A stretch of 12,937 nt of DNA from CANKHJ01 sp035556495. GTDB taxonomy: Bacteria; Pseudomonadota; Alphaproteobacteria; Rhizobiales; Xanthobacteraceae. Where the stretch lies: assembly GCA_035556495.1 (NCBI GenBank), contig DATMEW010000088.1, forward strand, positions 1 through 12,937, in the 5' to 3' direction. A program made the position numbers and the translations under genes. The notes below the pieces were generated by a model, which searched no databases, had not been told where the DNA came from, and saw only the letters and a program-made list of their open reading frames with translations. Numbering within the stretch: position 1 is the first letter of the stretch; each line of letters starts with the position of its first letter. Shown in pieces: positions 1-7,688 of the stretch.

Positions 1-1391
1 AGGCCGAAGATGCTGTCGCCTTGCGATTCGAGCACGAGGCCGAGATTTCCGGTGCCTTCGAAACGTCGGATGCCGAACAATTCGTCAAGGCAGCGCTCAA
101 GGGAAACGCCGGTGAACTGGAGATGGGCCTTGAGGCTGGTATTGCTGCCCGCCTCCGCGAGGCCGAACGAGCCCTGGATGATGCCGCCATAAGCCTGGGC
201 TTCGCCGATGGAAACCGTCAGATCGCCCTTGCGCAGATGGGTACCGATGGCGGTCCGCCCGAGCTTGGCGCTGCCTGCGGTGACGGTGGCGGCGGAGATG
301 CGCAGATCGGCATCGCTGCCATCCAGCCCGACGAGAGTGATGGGGAGCCGGTTCCAGATACGTTCTCCGGATGTCAGCAGCCGCACCGTGGAGATATAGG
401 GCGACAGGTCGAGCTTGTCGGTCGCGAGGGTGCCCTGAAGGCTGCGCCGCTCGCCGTCGCTGAAGGTCAGCACGCCTTCGGCGACGTTGCCGTCGAGTTC
501 GAGATTGACGCCCGACAGCGCGACGGTGGTGCCGTTGATCGCCGTGTCCGCCTTGAGCGCGAAGCGGCCGAAACCGCCGCCCGGCGGCGGCCGCTGGCCG
601 CTCCACCGCAGGGCCTCGCGCAGCGAGGGGGCGTCGGTCGCTAGCTTGCCGTCGATCTTGAGGCTCGGCTGAGTGCTCATATAGCCGTCGAAGGCGAATT
701 TGATCGGCGCGCCGGCGAGCCGCAGTTTCAGCCCCGAACGCTCGCCCGAAAGCGCGGCGAGGAAATCGCCGAGGCTCACGGCCGCATCCACGGTTTCTCC
801 CCGCCAGACGAAGCGCCCGGTGGCGCCGAAGCTTTTCGAGATGGAGGGCCAGGCCAGCGTCAGGTCCACACGCGACAGCGTTTCGAGAAGCTGACGCTTG
901 TCGTCCCGGACCAGCACCGTGCCTTCCGTGATCCGGATTTCGGAGAACGGATTTTCGCCCGACGGCGGCCGCAGGGCGCGCATCAGGGCATCGGTATGCG
1001 GCGTCCAACTGGCGCGGGTGTTGCCTCCCACCTGAAGGGCGATGGTCGGGCGGATCACGGACAGATCGGCGATCTCGACCTGTCCCCGCAGCAGCGGCAG
1101 GAACTGGAGCCGCGCTACGACGCGCTCGGCAGTCAGTGTCGCCGCTTCGCTCGCGCCGTCGCCAAGCCGCACATTGTCGAAGGACACGGCCCCGGACGGA
1201 AACAGAGACACCGTGGTGGCGCCCTCGACCGTGAAGTCCAGACCCGTCACGCTGCGGATCTCGGCCTGGGCCGCTTCGCGCACGGTGTCGGCCGGGATCA
1301 GCATCGGCGCGACGATCACGGCGCCGATGCCGACGACCGACAAGGCGATGACAACAAGTCCGAGACGTTTGAGGCCGGTGGCCGCGATCAC
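1..1391 (-). CDS. AsmA family protein, C-terminus cut off by the window edge
   Basis: Reading the minus strand from GTG 1391 gives 463 open codons to the left edge with no stop. The protein starts with a short basic stretch (TGLKRLG), then one membrane segment at about residues 9-30 ending in the motif APMLIPADTVR. This is the typical AsmA N-terminus: an inner-membrane anchor with a large periplasmic body. Repeating beta-type segments follow (for example GLDFTVEGATTVSLFPSGAV and VEIADLSVIRPTIAL), matching AsmA proteins, which belong to the AsmA/TamB-like group linked to lipid transport and outer-membrane assembly. The family usually has 600 or more residues, so roughly a quarter or more is missing. 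GTG is chosen because a good -10 (TATAGT) lies about 35 bases upstream and the first in-frame ATG falls after the membrane segment. The Shine-Dalgarno signal is weak. Other long frames here are Arg-rich shadows. Exact role unknown. Confidence 0.85.
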   Translation of the reverse strand, partial: MIAATGLKRLGLVVIALSVVGIGAVIVAPMLIPADTVREAAQAEIRSVTGLDFTVEGATTVSLFPSGAVSFDNVRLGDGASEAATLTAERVVARLQFLPLLRGQVEIADLSVIRPTIALQVGGNTRASWTPHTDALMRALRPPSGENPFSEIRITEGTVLVRDDKRQLLETLSRVDLTLAWPSISKSFGATGRFVWRGETVDAAVSLGDFLAALSGERSGLKLRLAGAPIKFAFDGYMSTQPSLKIDGKLATDAPSLREALRWSGQRPPPGGGFGRFALKADTAINGTTVALSGVNLELDGNVAEGVLTFSDGERRSLQGTLATDKLDLSPYISTVRLLTSGERIWNRLPITLVGLDGSDADLRISAATVTAGSAKLGRTAIGTHLRKGDLTVSIGEAQAYGGIIQGSFGLAEAGSNTSLKAHLQFTGVSLERCLDELFGIRRFEGTGNLGLVLESQGDSIFG

Positions 1392-1426
1392 GGGTGGTAT
1401 CCGAGGATTGGATGGAGTGGCGCAGA

Positions 1427-1455
1427 CTATAGCCGGCCGACTTCGCGGGCAACCT
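1427..1455 (-). promoter_or_regulatory. Candidate promoter for the AsmA-family gene
   Basis: On the minus strand a TATAGT hexamer (1432-1427) matches the -10 consensus in five of six positions. A TTG-containing -35-like element (AGGTTG or GGTTGC) lies 16-17 bases upstream. Transcription would start near 1420, leaving a leader of about 30 bases before GTG 1391. This suggests the AsmA gene is not simply the last gene of the iron-transport operon, which ends 122 bases upstream. Inferred from motif match only. Confidence 0.45.
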
Positions 1456-1513
1456 GATGAGCCTCTGTGTCGCTTTCGTGACCGGTCGCGTAGGTGCGGC
1501 CAAAGACCGCTGG

Positions 1514-3265
1514 TCAGTCGGGCCGGGGAGCGGCGTCCATGGCAAGGTCGGCATGGCGGGCGATATAGATCACCGGCAGAATCCCGACCGCGACGATGAG
1601 CATCGCCGCAAGCGCCCCTTCCTCGAAATTGCCGCGCGTGGCGAATTGATAGATGTAGGTGGACAGCGTCTCGACATTGAGCGGCCGCAACATCAGCGTG
1701 GCCGGCAGCTCCTTCAGGCAGTCGACGAAGACCAGCAGGGCCGCGCCCCAGACCGCGGGGCGGACCAGCGGCAGATGGACGGTGCGGATCACCGTCCAGG
1801 GCGATGCGCCGGAGGTCCGGGCAGAATCGTCGAATTCCCGTGAAACCCGGCCGAAGCCGGCCTGCGCGAAGCCCGTGGCGATGGCCATGAAGCGGATCAC
1901 GTAAGCCGTCACCACGGCTGCGCCGGAGCCCGCCACCACCAGCCCCACGGGGACTCCTGCGACCGCGCGGGAAATCCAGTTGAGGACGTCGTCCATCGCC
2001 ACGAGCGGGGCCAGAAGGCCCAGGGCGAGCACGGTGCCGGGAATGGCATATCCGAGGCCGGCGATACGGACGCTCACGTCGAGCGTGCGCGCGCGCAACA
2101 GCCGCGCCCCCGCAACCGTGCCGAACCCGAGCGCCAGCACGCACAGGGTCGCGCAACCGGCGAAGGCCAGCGTCGTGAGGGCATGGCCGGCGAGGGAGGC
2201 GTCGATGCCGGTGATGAGGCTGCGCCGGACCGCCTCCATGAGCAAGTAGCCTGCCGGCGCCGCGAAGCCGAGCAGGACCGGAACGGCGCAGACCGTCGTG
2301 GCGAGCCAGCGCTGTAGGGGCGGCAGCCGCCGGCGCCGGAGGGGCAGGGGCTTCTGGACATGGCTGATGACCGAGCGGCGTCGGCGGGCGAACTGCTCCA
2401 CCGCGATCAGCCCGACGACGACCAGCAGCATCACGCAGGCGATCTGCGCCGCGCCGGGCAGGCTGTCGCGATTGACCCAGGTGGACATGATCGACAGCGT
2501 CAGGGTCTGCACGCCGAGATATTCGGCCGCGCCGATGTCGTTGAGGGTTTCGAGCAGCGCCAGCGTGAGGCCGATGACGATGGCGGGCCGCGCCAGCGGC
2601 AGGGTGATGTCGCGGAACAGCCGCCAGCTCCGACCGCCGAGCACCCGCGCGGTTTCGAGATAGAGCCCGCTCTGCAACTGGAAGGCCGTGCGGGCGGCAA
2701 GGTAGACGTAAGGGTACAGAACGATGCTGAAGAGGAAAATCGCGCCGCCCAGCGAACGGATGGACGGAAACCAGTAGTCCTGCGGTGACCTGAAGCCGAA
2801 CAGCGCCCGGAACGCGGTCTGGACCGGGCCGGACGCCTCCATCAGGTCCACATAGACATAGGCGACGATATAGGTCGGGACGGCCAGCGGCAGCGGCAGC
2901 AACCAGGTCAGCAGCCGGCGGCCGGGAATTTCATAGGCGGTGAGCAGCCATGCGGCGCTGACGCCGAACAGGATCGTGAAAGCGGCGACGCCGCCGAGCA
3001 GCGCCGCCGTCTGTCCCAGCGCATGGGGAATGACATAGGCGGCGAGATGTGGCCAGATCTCCGGGTCGCCCTGCCAGGCGAGACTGAGGAGGCTCAGGAG
3101 CGGCGCAAGCGCGAGCGCGCCGGCAAGCAGGCCGAGGAGAACCAGCCCGGCCTGGGCCGAGCTGAATCTCGCGCGCATGCCGAGAATCGATGCCTGCCGC
3201 ACGCCGGCGTCCGGCGACTGGACGTCAGGCGCCGTATCGGCTGCCGAGAGCGATGGTGAAGTCAT
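1514..3265 (-). CDS. Ferric iron ABC transporter permease (FbpB/AfuB type, two fused permease domains)
   Basis: This 583-residue inner-membrane protein has about 12 hydrophobic segments in two halves, the fused-permease layout of FbpB/SfuB/HitB-type ferric iron transporters. Each half carries the cytoplasmic EAA loop that contacts the ATPase: ETARVLGGRSWRLFRDITLP from residue 204, and DDSARTSGASPWTVIRTVHL from residue 479. A Pro/Ala-rich cytoplasmic N-terminus of about 35 residues precedes the first helix. It would move iron received from the binding protein encoded 194 bases upstream (3460-4509). ATG 3265 has no clear Shine-Dalgarno sequence; an internal ATG at residue 30 is an alternative start but has no better signal. 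No ATPase gene is adjacent on either side, so that subunit must be encoded elsewhere. Substrate is inferred from the partner protein; family match is strong, metal specificity less certain. Confidence 0.93.
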   Translation of the reverse strand: MTSPSLSAADTAPDVQSPDAGVRQASILGMRARFSSAQAGLVLLGLLAGALALAPLLSLLSLAWQGDPEIWPHLAAYVIPHALGQTAALLGGVAAFTILFGVSAAWLLTAYEIPGRRLLTWLLPLPLAVPTYIVAYVYVDLMEASGPVQTAFRALFGFRSPQDYWFPSIRSLGGAIFLFSIVLYPYVYLAARTAFQLQSGLYLETARVLGGRSWRLFRDITLPLARPAIVIGLTLALLETLNDIGAAEYLGVQTLTLSIMSTWVNRDSLPGAAQIACVMLLVVVGLIAVEQFARRRRSVISHVQKPLPLRRRRLPPLQRWLATTVCAVPVLLGFAAPAGYLLMEAVRRSLITGIDASLAGHALTTLAFAGCATLCVLALGFGTVAGARLLRARTLDVSVRIAGLGYAIPGTVLALGLLAPLVAMDDVLNWISRAVAGVPVGLVVAGSGAAVVTAYVIRFMAIATGFAQAGFGRVSREFDDSARTSGASPWTVIRTVHLPLVRPAVWGAALLVFVDCLKELPATLMLRPLNVETLSTYIYQFATRGNFEEGALAAMLIVAVGILPVIYIARHADLAMDAAPRPD

Positions 3266-3300
3266 GGAGGGCCGGGAGCGGGTGTTGGCGGCCTGCTCCC

Positions 3301-3336
3301 GCCTTGTATGGTGATACTGGCTTGTATGGTGACACG
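3301..3336. repeat. Tandem 18-base duplication
   Basis: Two adjacent 18-base units (3301-3318 and 3319-3336) agree at 15 positions and share the core CTTGTATGGTGA at 3303-3314 and 3321-3332. They lie between the iron-binding protein gene and the permease gene. No function can be read; it may be a local slippage duplication or a paired protein site. Confidence 0.6.
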
Positions 3337-3370
3337 GGGTCTGATCCAGCTTCGCTGAGTCAGGCCCGTG
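3333..3370 (-). terminator. Stem-loop between iron-binding protein and permease genes
   Basis: Outer arms CACGGG (3370-3365, minus strand) and CCCGTG (3338-3333) pair perfectly. Inside, with small bulges, TGA pairs with TCA and CAGC pairs with GCTG around a GAA loop. There is no T-tract, so it is better read as an mRNA-stabilising or attenuating hairpin than a full terminator. It could let the binding protein be made in excess over the permease, as is usual for ABC importers. Confidence 0.35.
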
Positions 3371-3386
3371 GGTTATCTTTCTGTTC

Positions 3387-3460
3387 GAGCATGATCCTGC
3401 CCGAAACCGGTGTCCGCCCCCGGATCAAGTCCGGGGACAGGCATTTTCAGGATCATGCTC
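3387..3460. repeat. Nested palindromic intergenic repeat (AGCATGATCC type)
   Basis: Perfect 13-base inverted arms GAGCATGATCCTG (3387-3399) and CAGGATCATGCTC (3448-3460) enclose a second perfect hairpin, CCCCGGA (3418-3424) and TCCGGGG (3430-3436), around TCAAG. From memory, both the AGCATGATCC palindrome and the CCCGGACTTGATCCGGG palindrome are common intergenic repeats in Alphaproteobacteria; here one sits inside the other. The right arm touches the TAG stop of the iron-binding protein gene, so the transcript ends its coding part directly in a strong structure. Likely consequence is 3'-end protection or partial termination. Confidence 0.75.
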
Positions 3461-4509
3461 TAGTTGTCGAAGCCGACCTTGTCCACGAGCGTCGCAGCCG
3501 CCTTGGCATGCTCGGCGATCTTCGACAGCGGGATGTTGTCGGGCTTCAGGGCTCCATAACCCATGACCGTCTTGTTGGCATCCACGCCGGCGCGGACCGG
3601 ATATTCGTTGTTGATGTCGGCATAGATGTGCTGGGCCTTGTCGCCCACCAGCCATTCCATCATCTTGATGGCGTTGGCCTTGTTCGGCGCATGCTTGGCC
3701 AGGACAACGGCGGAGACGTTCACATGGGTGCCGCCGTCCTTGAAGGTCGGCAGCACGACGCGGGTGGCGTCCGCCCACGGCTTCTGATCCGCGCTGGAGT
3801 TCTTCATCAACGCCCAATAGTAGGTGTTGGCGACGCCGAGGTCGCACTTGCCGGCCGCGATGTCGCGGGCGGTTTCACGGTCGCCGCCGGAGGGCTTCTG
3901 GGCGAGGTTGGCCTTCACGCCCGTCAGCCACTTCTCAGCTTCCGCCTCGCCGTGATGGGCGATATAGGCTGCGAACAGCGCGTTGTTATACATATGCTGG
4001 CCGGAGCGGATGCAGATCTTGCCCTTCCATTTGGGGTCGGCGAGTTCCTCATAAGTGAAGCTGTCCTGCTTGACCCGTTCGTTCGACACATAGAAGACGC
4101 GGGCGCGAGCGGACATCGCATACCAGAGATTGTCCGCGCCGTGGAACTGCGGCGGCACGGTCTTCTTCAGAACGTCGGATTCGATCGGCTGGGCGATCCC
4201 GGCGTTGATGGCGTTCTGGATGCGGCCGATATCCACGGTCAGCAGCAGGTCCGCCGGGCTCTTGTCGCCTTCCTTGACGATGCGCTGCTCAAGGCCCGAG
4301 GCCGCCGAGATGGTGTTGACCTTGATGCCGGTGTCCTTGGTGAAGGCGTCGAGCAGCGGCTGGAGCAGCTTGGCTTCGCGATAGCTGTAGACGTTGACCT
4401 CGCCGGCCTGGGCGGAGGCGGCCTGAATGCTCGCGGTCTGTGCGAATGCGCTCGCGGCAAGCGCGATGCAGGCGGTGCGGGAGACCTGGCGGATATATCC
4501 CGATGTCAT
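3460..4509 (-). CDS. Periplasmic ferric iron-binding protein (FbpA/FutA type) of an ABC transporter
   Basis: This 349-residue secreted protein has an N-terminal signal peptide (residues 1-35, ending ASAQA before GEVNVYSYRE). It belongs to the FbpA/FutA/IdiA family, which binds Fe3+ in the periplasm and hands it to the permease. Visible likely iron ligands are Tyr174 (HMYNN) and the tandem Tyr230-Tyr231 (NTYYW), plus Tyr41 or Tyr43 near the N-terminus; four-Tyr coordination is known for FutA-type members. I choose ATG 4509 over an upstream TTG at 4530: AGGAG lies nine bases before this ATG, and the upstream codons would put Glu and Ser residues before the signal peptide while overlapping the Shine-Dalgarno sequence. 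It is the first gene of a likely two-gene operon with the permease (1514-3265). A candidate Irr box 121 bases upstream suggests iron control. A palindromic repeat abuts its stop. Confidence 0.94.
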   Translation of the reverse strand: MTSGYIRQVSRTACIALAASAFAQTASIQAASAQAGEVNVYSYREAKLLQPLLDAFTKDTGIKVNTISAASGLEQRIVKEGDKSPADLLLTVDIGRIQNAINAGIAQPIESDVLKKTVPPQFHGADNLWYAMSARARVFYVSNERVKQDSFTYEELADPKWKGKICIRSGQHMYNNALFAAYIAHHGEAEAEKWLTGVKANLAQKPSGGDRETARDIAAGKCDLGVANTYYWALMKNSSADQKPWADATRVVLPTFKDGGTHVNVSAVVLAKHAPNKANAIKMMEWLVGDKAQHIYADINNEYPVRAGVDANKTVMGYGALKPDNIPLSKIAEHAKAAATLVDKVGFDN

Positions 4510-4629
4510 TGAGGAAGACTCCTGCTTCAACGTCCGCCTCCGGTTCAGAGGCTCGTATCGATGGATGCAGAACGGATTTCCGCCATCGCGGGAAAGGCGT
4601 CAATCGAAATTTACGTGATATTTCAATTA

Positions 4630-4646
4630 CTTATAATAATTCTAAA
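4630..4646 (-). promoter_or_regulatory. Candidate Irr box (iron control element)
   Basis: The minus strand reads TTTAGAATTATTATAAG, compared with the Irr/ICE pattern TTTAGAA-N3-TTCTAAA of Rhizobiales: seven of seven in the first half and five of seven in the second. It lies in a conspicuously AT-rich island (about 4600-4670) in otherwise GC-rich DNA, 121 bases upstream of the iron-binding protein start. Irr is a Fur-family, haem-responsive regulator of iron genes in this group. Site and context agree; binding is inferred. Confidence 0.6.
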
Positions 4647-4742
4647 CTGTATCGGATATAAACTGATGCCCATGACGATGATCGGACAGGGCGATTTCCC
4701 GGCCCGTTGAGAGCACGGCTGCTTTCGACACCGCCGGATGTG

Positions 4743-4925
4743 TCAACTTGCCTCAAGATGCCGTGCAGTTTCCTTCTCGTCCCGGGCCGCCGACAGCGCC
4801 TGACCCTCCAGGATCTCGCCGCCGGATGCGGGCGCTTTGGCTTCGATCCTGCCCGCAGGAATCAGGATTCGGCCGGCCTTGCGGCGGACCTGATGGCCGG
4901 CCGGATGCGATCCGGGCGGCTTCAT
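4743..4925 (-). CDS. Possible small protein (60 aa), unrecognised
   Basis: An ATG nine bases after the kinase stop opens a 60-codon frame ending in TGA. The product is basic to neutral, hydrophilic, without a signal peptide or membrane segment (starts MKPPGSHPAGHQ, ends ETARHLEAS). Third-position GC looks lower than in neighbouring genes but not random. No Shine-Dalgarno sequence is clear, and a perfect 9-base hairpin (4870-4903) lies inside. It could be a real translationally coupled small gene or just the 3' leader of the kinase transcript. I recognise no family. Apart from this frame, the 425-base gap 4510-4934 holds only the iron-gene promoter region. Confidence 0.2.
   Translation of the reverse strand: MKPPGSHPAGHQVRRKAGRILIPAGRIEAKAPASGGEILEGQALSAARDEKETARHLEAS
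4870..4903. repeat. GC-rich inverted repeat downstream of the kinase gene
   Basis: Arms CGGCCGGCC (4870-4878) and GGCCGGCCG (4895-4903) pair perfectly over nine bases with a 16-base loop, 32 bases past the kinase stop. There is no T-tract, so intrinsic termination is unlikely. It may still be a 3'-end structure for the kinase mRNA. Confidence 0.4.
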
Positions 4926-4934
4926 GCGGCCGAT

Positions 4935-7646
4935 TTATTCCGCCGGAATCCGCAATCTGACGGCGGAAAAGACGAGTTCCGCCAGCGTGCCGGCCGGACT
5001 GCTCGTGAGGTTGAACCGGGCATGGTTCGCATCCGCCAGCGCCTTGGCGAGCGGCAGGCCGAGCCCTGCTTCCTCGGCGCTCCAGGCACCCGACGCAGAC
5101 AGTTGCGAGAACGGGTGCAGCGCGGCGTTGATCTCGCTCTCGCTCATGGGCGCACCGCCATCGCGCACCCGCAGCGTGACGTCGCCGCTGTCGGTCAGGG
5201 CCGTCGAGACGATGATCTGCCCGCCCGGTGCTGTCGCCCCGATCGAGCGCGTCAGAAGGTTCAGCACGATCTGCCGGAGCGATTTCGCATCGGCGCTGAC
5301 CACGGGCAGCCGTGGCGACAGGGCCAGGCGGATGATGACACGCTCGCGCACGGCCTGGGGCTGCATCAGGCCGACGCATTGCTGGATCGTCTCGTTCAGG
5401 GCGAGATGTTCCGGCGCAAGCTCGATGGTGCCAGCTTCGATGCGCGACAGATCGAGAAGATCGTTGAGCATCGCGACGACATGCTCGCCGGATGTCTGGA
5501 TGTCCTTGAGATAGGCGGCATAGCGTTCGTTGCCCAGCGGGCCGAAACGCTCGTCCATCATCATGGTGGCGAAACCGATGATGGCGTTGAGCGGCGTGCG
5601 AACCTCGTGGCTCACCTTGGTCAGGAAGCCTGCCTTGTCGAGCATCGCCCGTTCCGCCTGCTGGCGTGCGTCGTGCAGGTTCCTCTCGGTGCGAAGCTGC
5701 CCGCTCGAATCGCGCAACAGGGCAAGGAGCCGTGGCGGCTCCGTGGTGATGGCGGCGAAGGTCGCGGCGATCTGAACGGCTTCCCCATCCGGCCGCCGCA
5801 CGAGTAGATCGCGCGTCTGGCTGCCGCCCTTCGACGCCAGACGGCGCAGGTCATCCCGCAGGAGGCGCTCGCTTTCGTCGCTGAGCCAGTCCGCGATCCT
5901 CCGGCCTTTCATCGTCTGGGGCGTGGCTCCGAACAGGGCGGCTCCCGGCGGATCGGCATCGACGATGCGATAGTCGCCGTCGAGGGTGAGGACGCCATCG
6001 ACCACGGACGACAGCACTTCGCGCAACCGCTTGCTGTCGGTGCCGGCTGTGGCGGCCGGGGCCAGCGGATCATCCTCGCGCGCAGCCGCTTCCGAACCGG
6101 GTGTTTCGCCTCCGTCGTGGTCCGGGTCCGCTCCGGTGTGCCGCTCGTTCGCCCGGTCCGCTTCGGCCGGGTCCATCGCCGCGGTTTCCACGCCCAGCCG
6201 GTCGTTGAGCCGCCGGGCGAGTTCATGGAAGGCGTGATGCTCCACCGCCGTCAGAACGGGGCCGCGGCTCTCGCCGGGAAAGGGCACGACATTGATAGCT
6301 TCCGCGGTTTCCGCTTCTGCGTGATCTGGCCGCGGTGCGTCGGCATCCGCCATGATCGCGTCCGGTGCCGACGCGTCCGGAGCCGGGGTGGTGTCGGCCG
6401 GGGGGCTGGATGGGGCGCCGACCTGCCAGCCGGCCGCGCGCAGGCTGGCCACCTTTTCGAGACGTTCAAGGTCGCGGCACACGCCGAAGCCGCGATATCC
6501 ACGGAAGCTGCGATCCCGGCCGAAGATCGGCAGAGCGGACAGTTCGACCGGCAGCCGCCCGGAAAGGTCGTCCGCCGGCCACATCACGGTGATGCCGCTC
6601 CAGGTCGCGCGGGTGGCGACGGCGCGTGCAACCTCGCCCGCCGGATCGAGGTCCAGATCCGTCGCGATATCGGTCCAGCGGCGGCCGAGCGCGCCGGCGA
6701 CGCCCGGTCCCAGCACGTCGGTGAATTCGTTGGAGCCGAGCGTGAAGCGCCCGTTGGCGTCCATCTGCCAGACGAACCGCAACGGATAGCGCCGGCGGGG
6801 AGGGTCCGGAATCAGCACCGGCGGCAGATGTCCCGGCGCTGGGGCGGCCTCGGCGCTGGTGTCCGCATCGCGCTCGGTGTCGGTGGCCGCCGTGCTTTGC
6901 GCTGCCTCGCAAGGGGCAGACGCTGGCACAGCAGGTGCAGCTTCGTCAGCCGGCGCCTCGCCTGTACCGCGATCTCCGAGCGGCTGCGGCCGCCGCTCCC
7001 ATGTGACGAGAAATGTTTCCCCGTCGCCGCCGACGGGCGAGACGGTGACGAGGCCCGACGGCAGCCTGCCGACGCATTCTCCACGCGCACGCGCCTCCGC
7101 CACCAGTTCGCCGAGGGTGACGACAGCGTCCTGATCTTCGGTCTCCGATGCCTGCTGCACCGGCGGGGCTTCCGCAGTGTGGTCGTGGACGAGACCGTCC
7201 CCATCCGCCAGCGCGGCGGGGCTGGCCAGCCGCGACAGAAGCGCCTGCCGGCGCTCGGCCTTGGGCACGGCGCTCTCGGCGCTGCCCAGAACCAGAATTG
7301 CGGAAATACTGTCCGCCACCGTGAGGCGGACGCACTGGACGAGGCTCGCGCCGAACCGGGCCTGGCCCCCGGCAGCCATGCCTCTGAGCCGTTCGAGACG
7401 TGGTGGCGCGCCATGCAGCAGCGTGGTGGCGATATGTGCGACCTGTCGCGCGATCTGCCCGCCGGCCGGCTGGGCGGCAGGCAGCCGGGCGGCGGCTGAT
7501 CCGGTGAGCACGGCCATTCCGGCAGGATTTGCCCAAAGCAATTCGGCGCCGTTCGCGCGCCACAGCCATGCGGGCCGGGCGGACAGGGCATGGGCCGCCA
7601 GACGCGGATCGCGCAGAAACCTGATCTCGGGATGCCCAGCGCTCAT
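4935..7646 (-). CDS. PAS-domain sensor histidine kinase, PdhS/PleC/DivJ-like, with degenerate ATP-binding domain
   Basis: This 903-residue protein has no signal peptide or membrane helix, so it is probably cytoplasmic. The order is: an N-terminal PAS-like part (about 1-130), a low-complexity Ala/Pro/Glu linker, a PAS domain from about 290 (FVWQMDANGRF) to 400, a second acidic linker, a PAS domain at about 540-655, HisKA (KVSHEVRTPLN, His680), and HATPase (about 745-895). The HisKA sequence with DERFGPLGNERY is typical of the PdhS/PleC/DivJ group that acts on DivK and so on CtrA. The ATPase part is unusual: the N-box reads NLLTRSIGAT, with Arg800 where the Mg-binding Asn normally stands, and the G1 box reads DGGAPM, with Pro833 for Gly. 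The G2 motif GLGL (861-864) is kept. Kinase activity is therefore doubtful; phosphatase or scaffold action is possible. A perfect CtrA box lies 43 bases upstream. The start has no clear Shine-Dalgarno sequence. Confidence 0.9.
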   Translation of the reverse strand: MSAGHPEIRFLRDPRLAAHALSARPAWLWRANGAELLWANPAGMAVLTGSAAARLPAAQPAGGQIARQVAHIATTLLHGAPPRLERLRGMAAGGQARFGASLVQCVRLTVADSISAILVLGSAESAVPKAERRQALLSRLASPAALADGDGLVHDHTAEAPPVQQASETEDQDAVVTLGELVAEARARGECVGRLPSGLVTVSPVGGDGETFLVTWERRPQPLGDRGTGEAPADEAAPAVPASAPCEAAQSTAATDTERDADTSAEAAPAPGHLPPVLIPDPPRRRYPLRFVWQMDANGRFTLGSNEFTDVLGPGVAGALGRRWTDIATDLDLDPAGEVARAVATRATWSGITVMWPADDLSGRLPVELSALPIFGRDRSFRGYRGFGVCRDLERLEKVASLRAAGWQVGAPSSPPADTTPAPDASAPDAIMADADAPRPDHAEAETAEAINVVPFPGESRGPVLTAVEHHAFHELARRLNDRLGVETAAMDPAEADRANERHTGADPDHDGGETPGSEAAAREDDPLAPAATAGTDSKRLREVLSSVVDGVLTLDGDYRIVDADPPGAALFGATPQTMKGRRIADWLSDESERLLRDDLRRLASKGGSQTRDLLVRRPDGEAVQIAATFAAITTEPPRLLALLRDSSGQLRTERNLHDARQQAERAMLDKAGFLTKVSHEVRTPLNAIIGFATMMMDERFGPLGNERYAAYLKDIQTSGEHVVAMLNDLLDLSRIEAGTIELAPEHLALNETIQQCVGLMQPQAVRERVIIRLALSPRLPVVSADAKSLRQIVLNLLTRSIGATAPGGQIIVSTALTDSGDVTLRVRDGGAPMSESEINAALHPFSQLSASGAWSAEEAGLGLPLAKALADANHARFNLTSSPAGTLAELVFSAVRLRIPAE

Positions 7647-7688
7647 GAATCGATGGCAGATCGCTTGTCGGATGCCGAATCCGCAATG

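Noticed and set aside
97..1554. 485-codon minus-strand frame
   Set aside because: It is an Arg-rich, low-complexity translation in a shifted frame of the AsmA-family gene; the frame from GTG 1391 gives the sensible protein.
3301..3460. CRISPR or insertion-sequence remnant between the two iron genes
   Set aside because: Only two short degenerate tandem units and one nested palindrome; no spacers, transposase fragment or target-site duplication.
3190..4512. 440-codon plus-strand frame
   Set aside because: Shadow on the opposite strand of the iron-binding protein gene, a common effect in high-GC DNA; no domain or ribosome site.
4707..5807. 366-codon plus-strand frame
   Set aside because: Antisense to the HATPase/HisKA part of the kinase; no start signal and no family resemblance.
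6117..7499. 460-codon plus-strand frame
   Set aside because: Antisense shadow of the histidine kinase; Arg/Gly-rich with no recognisable domain.
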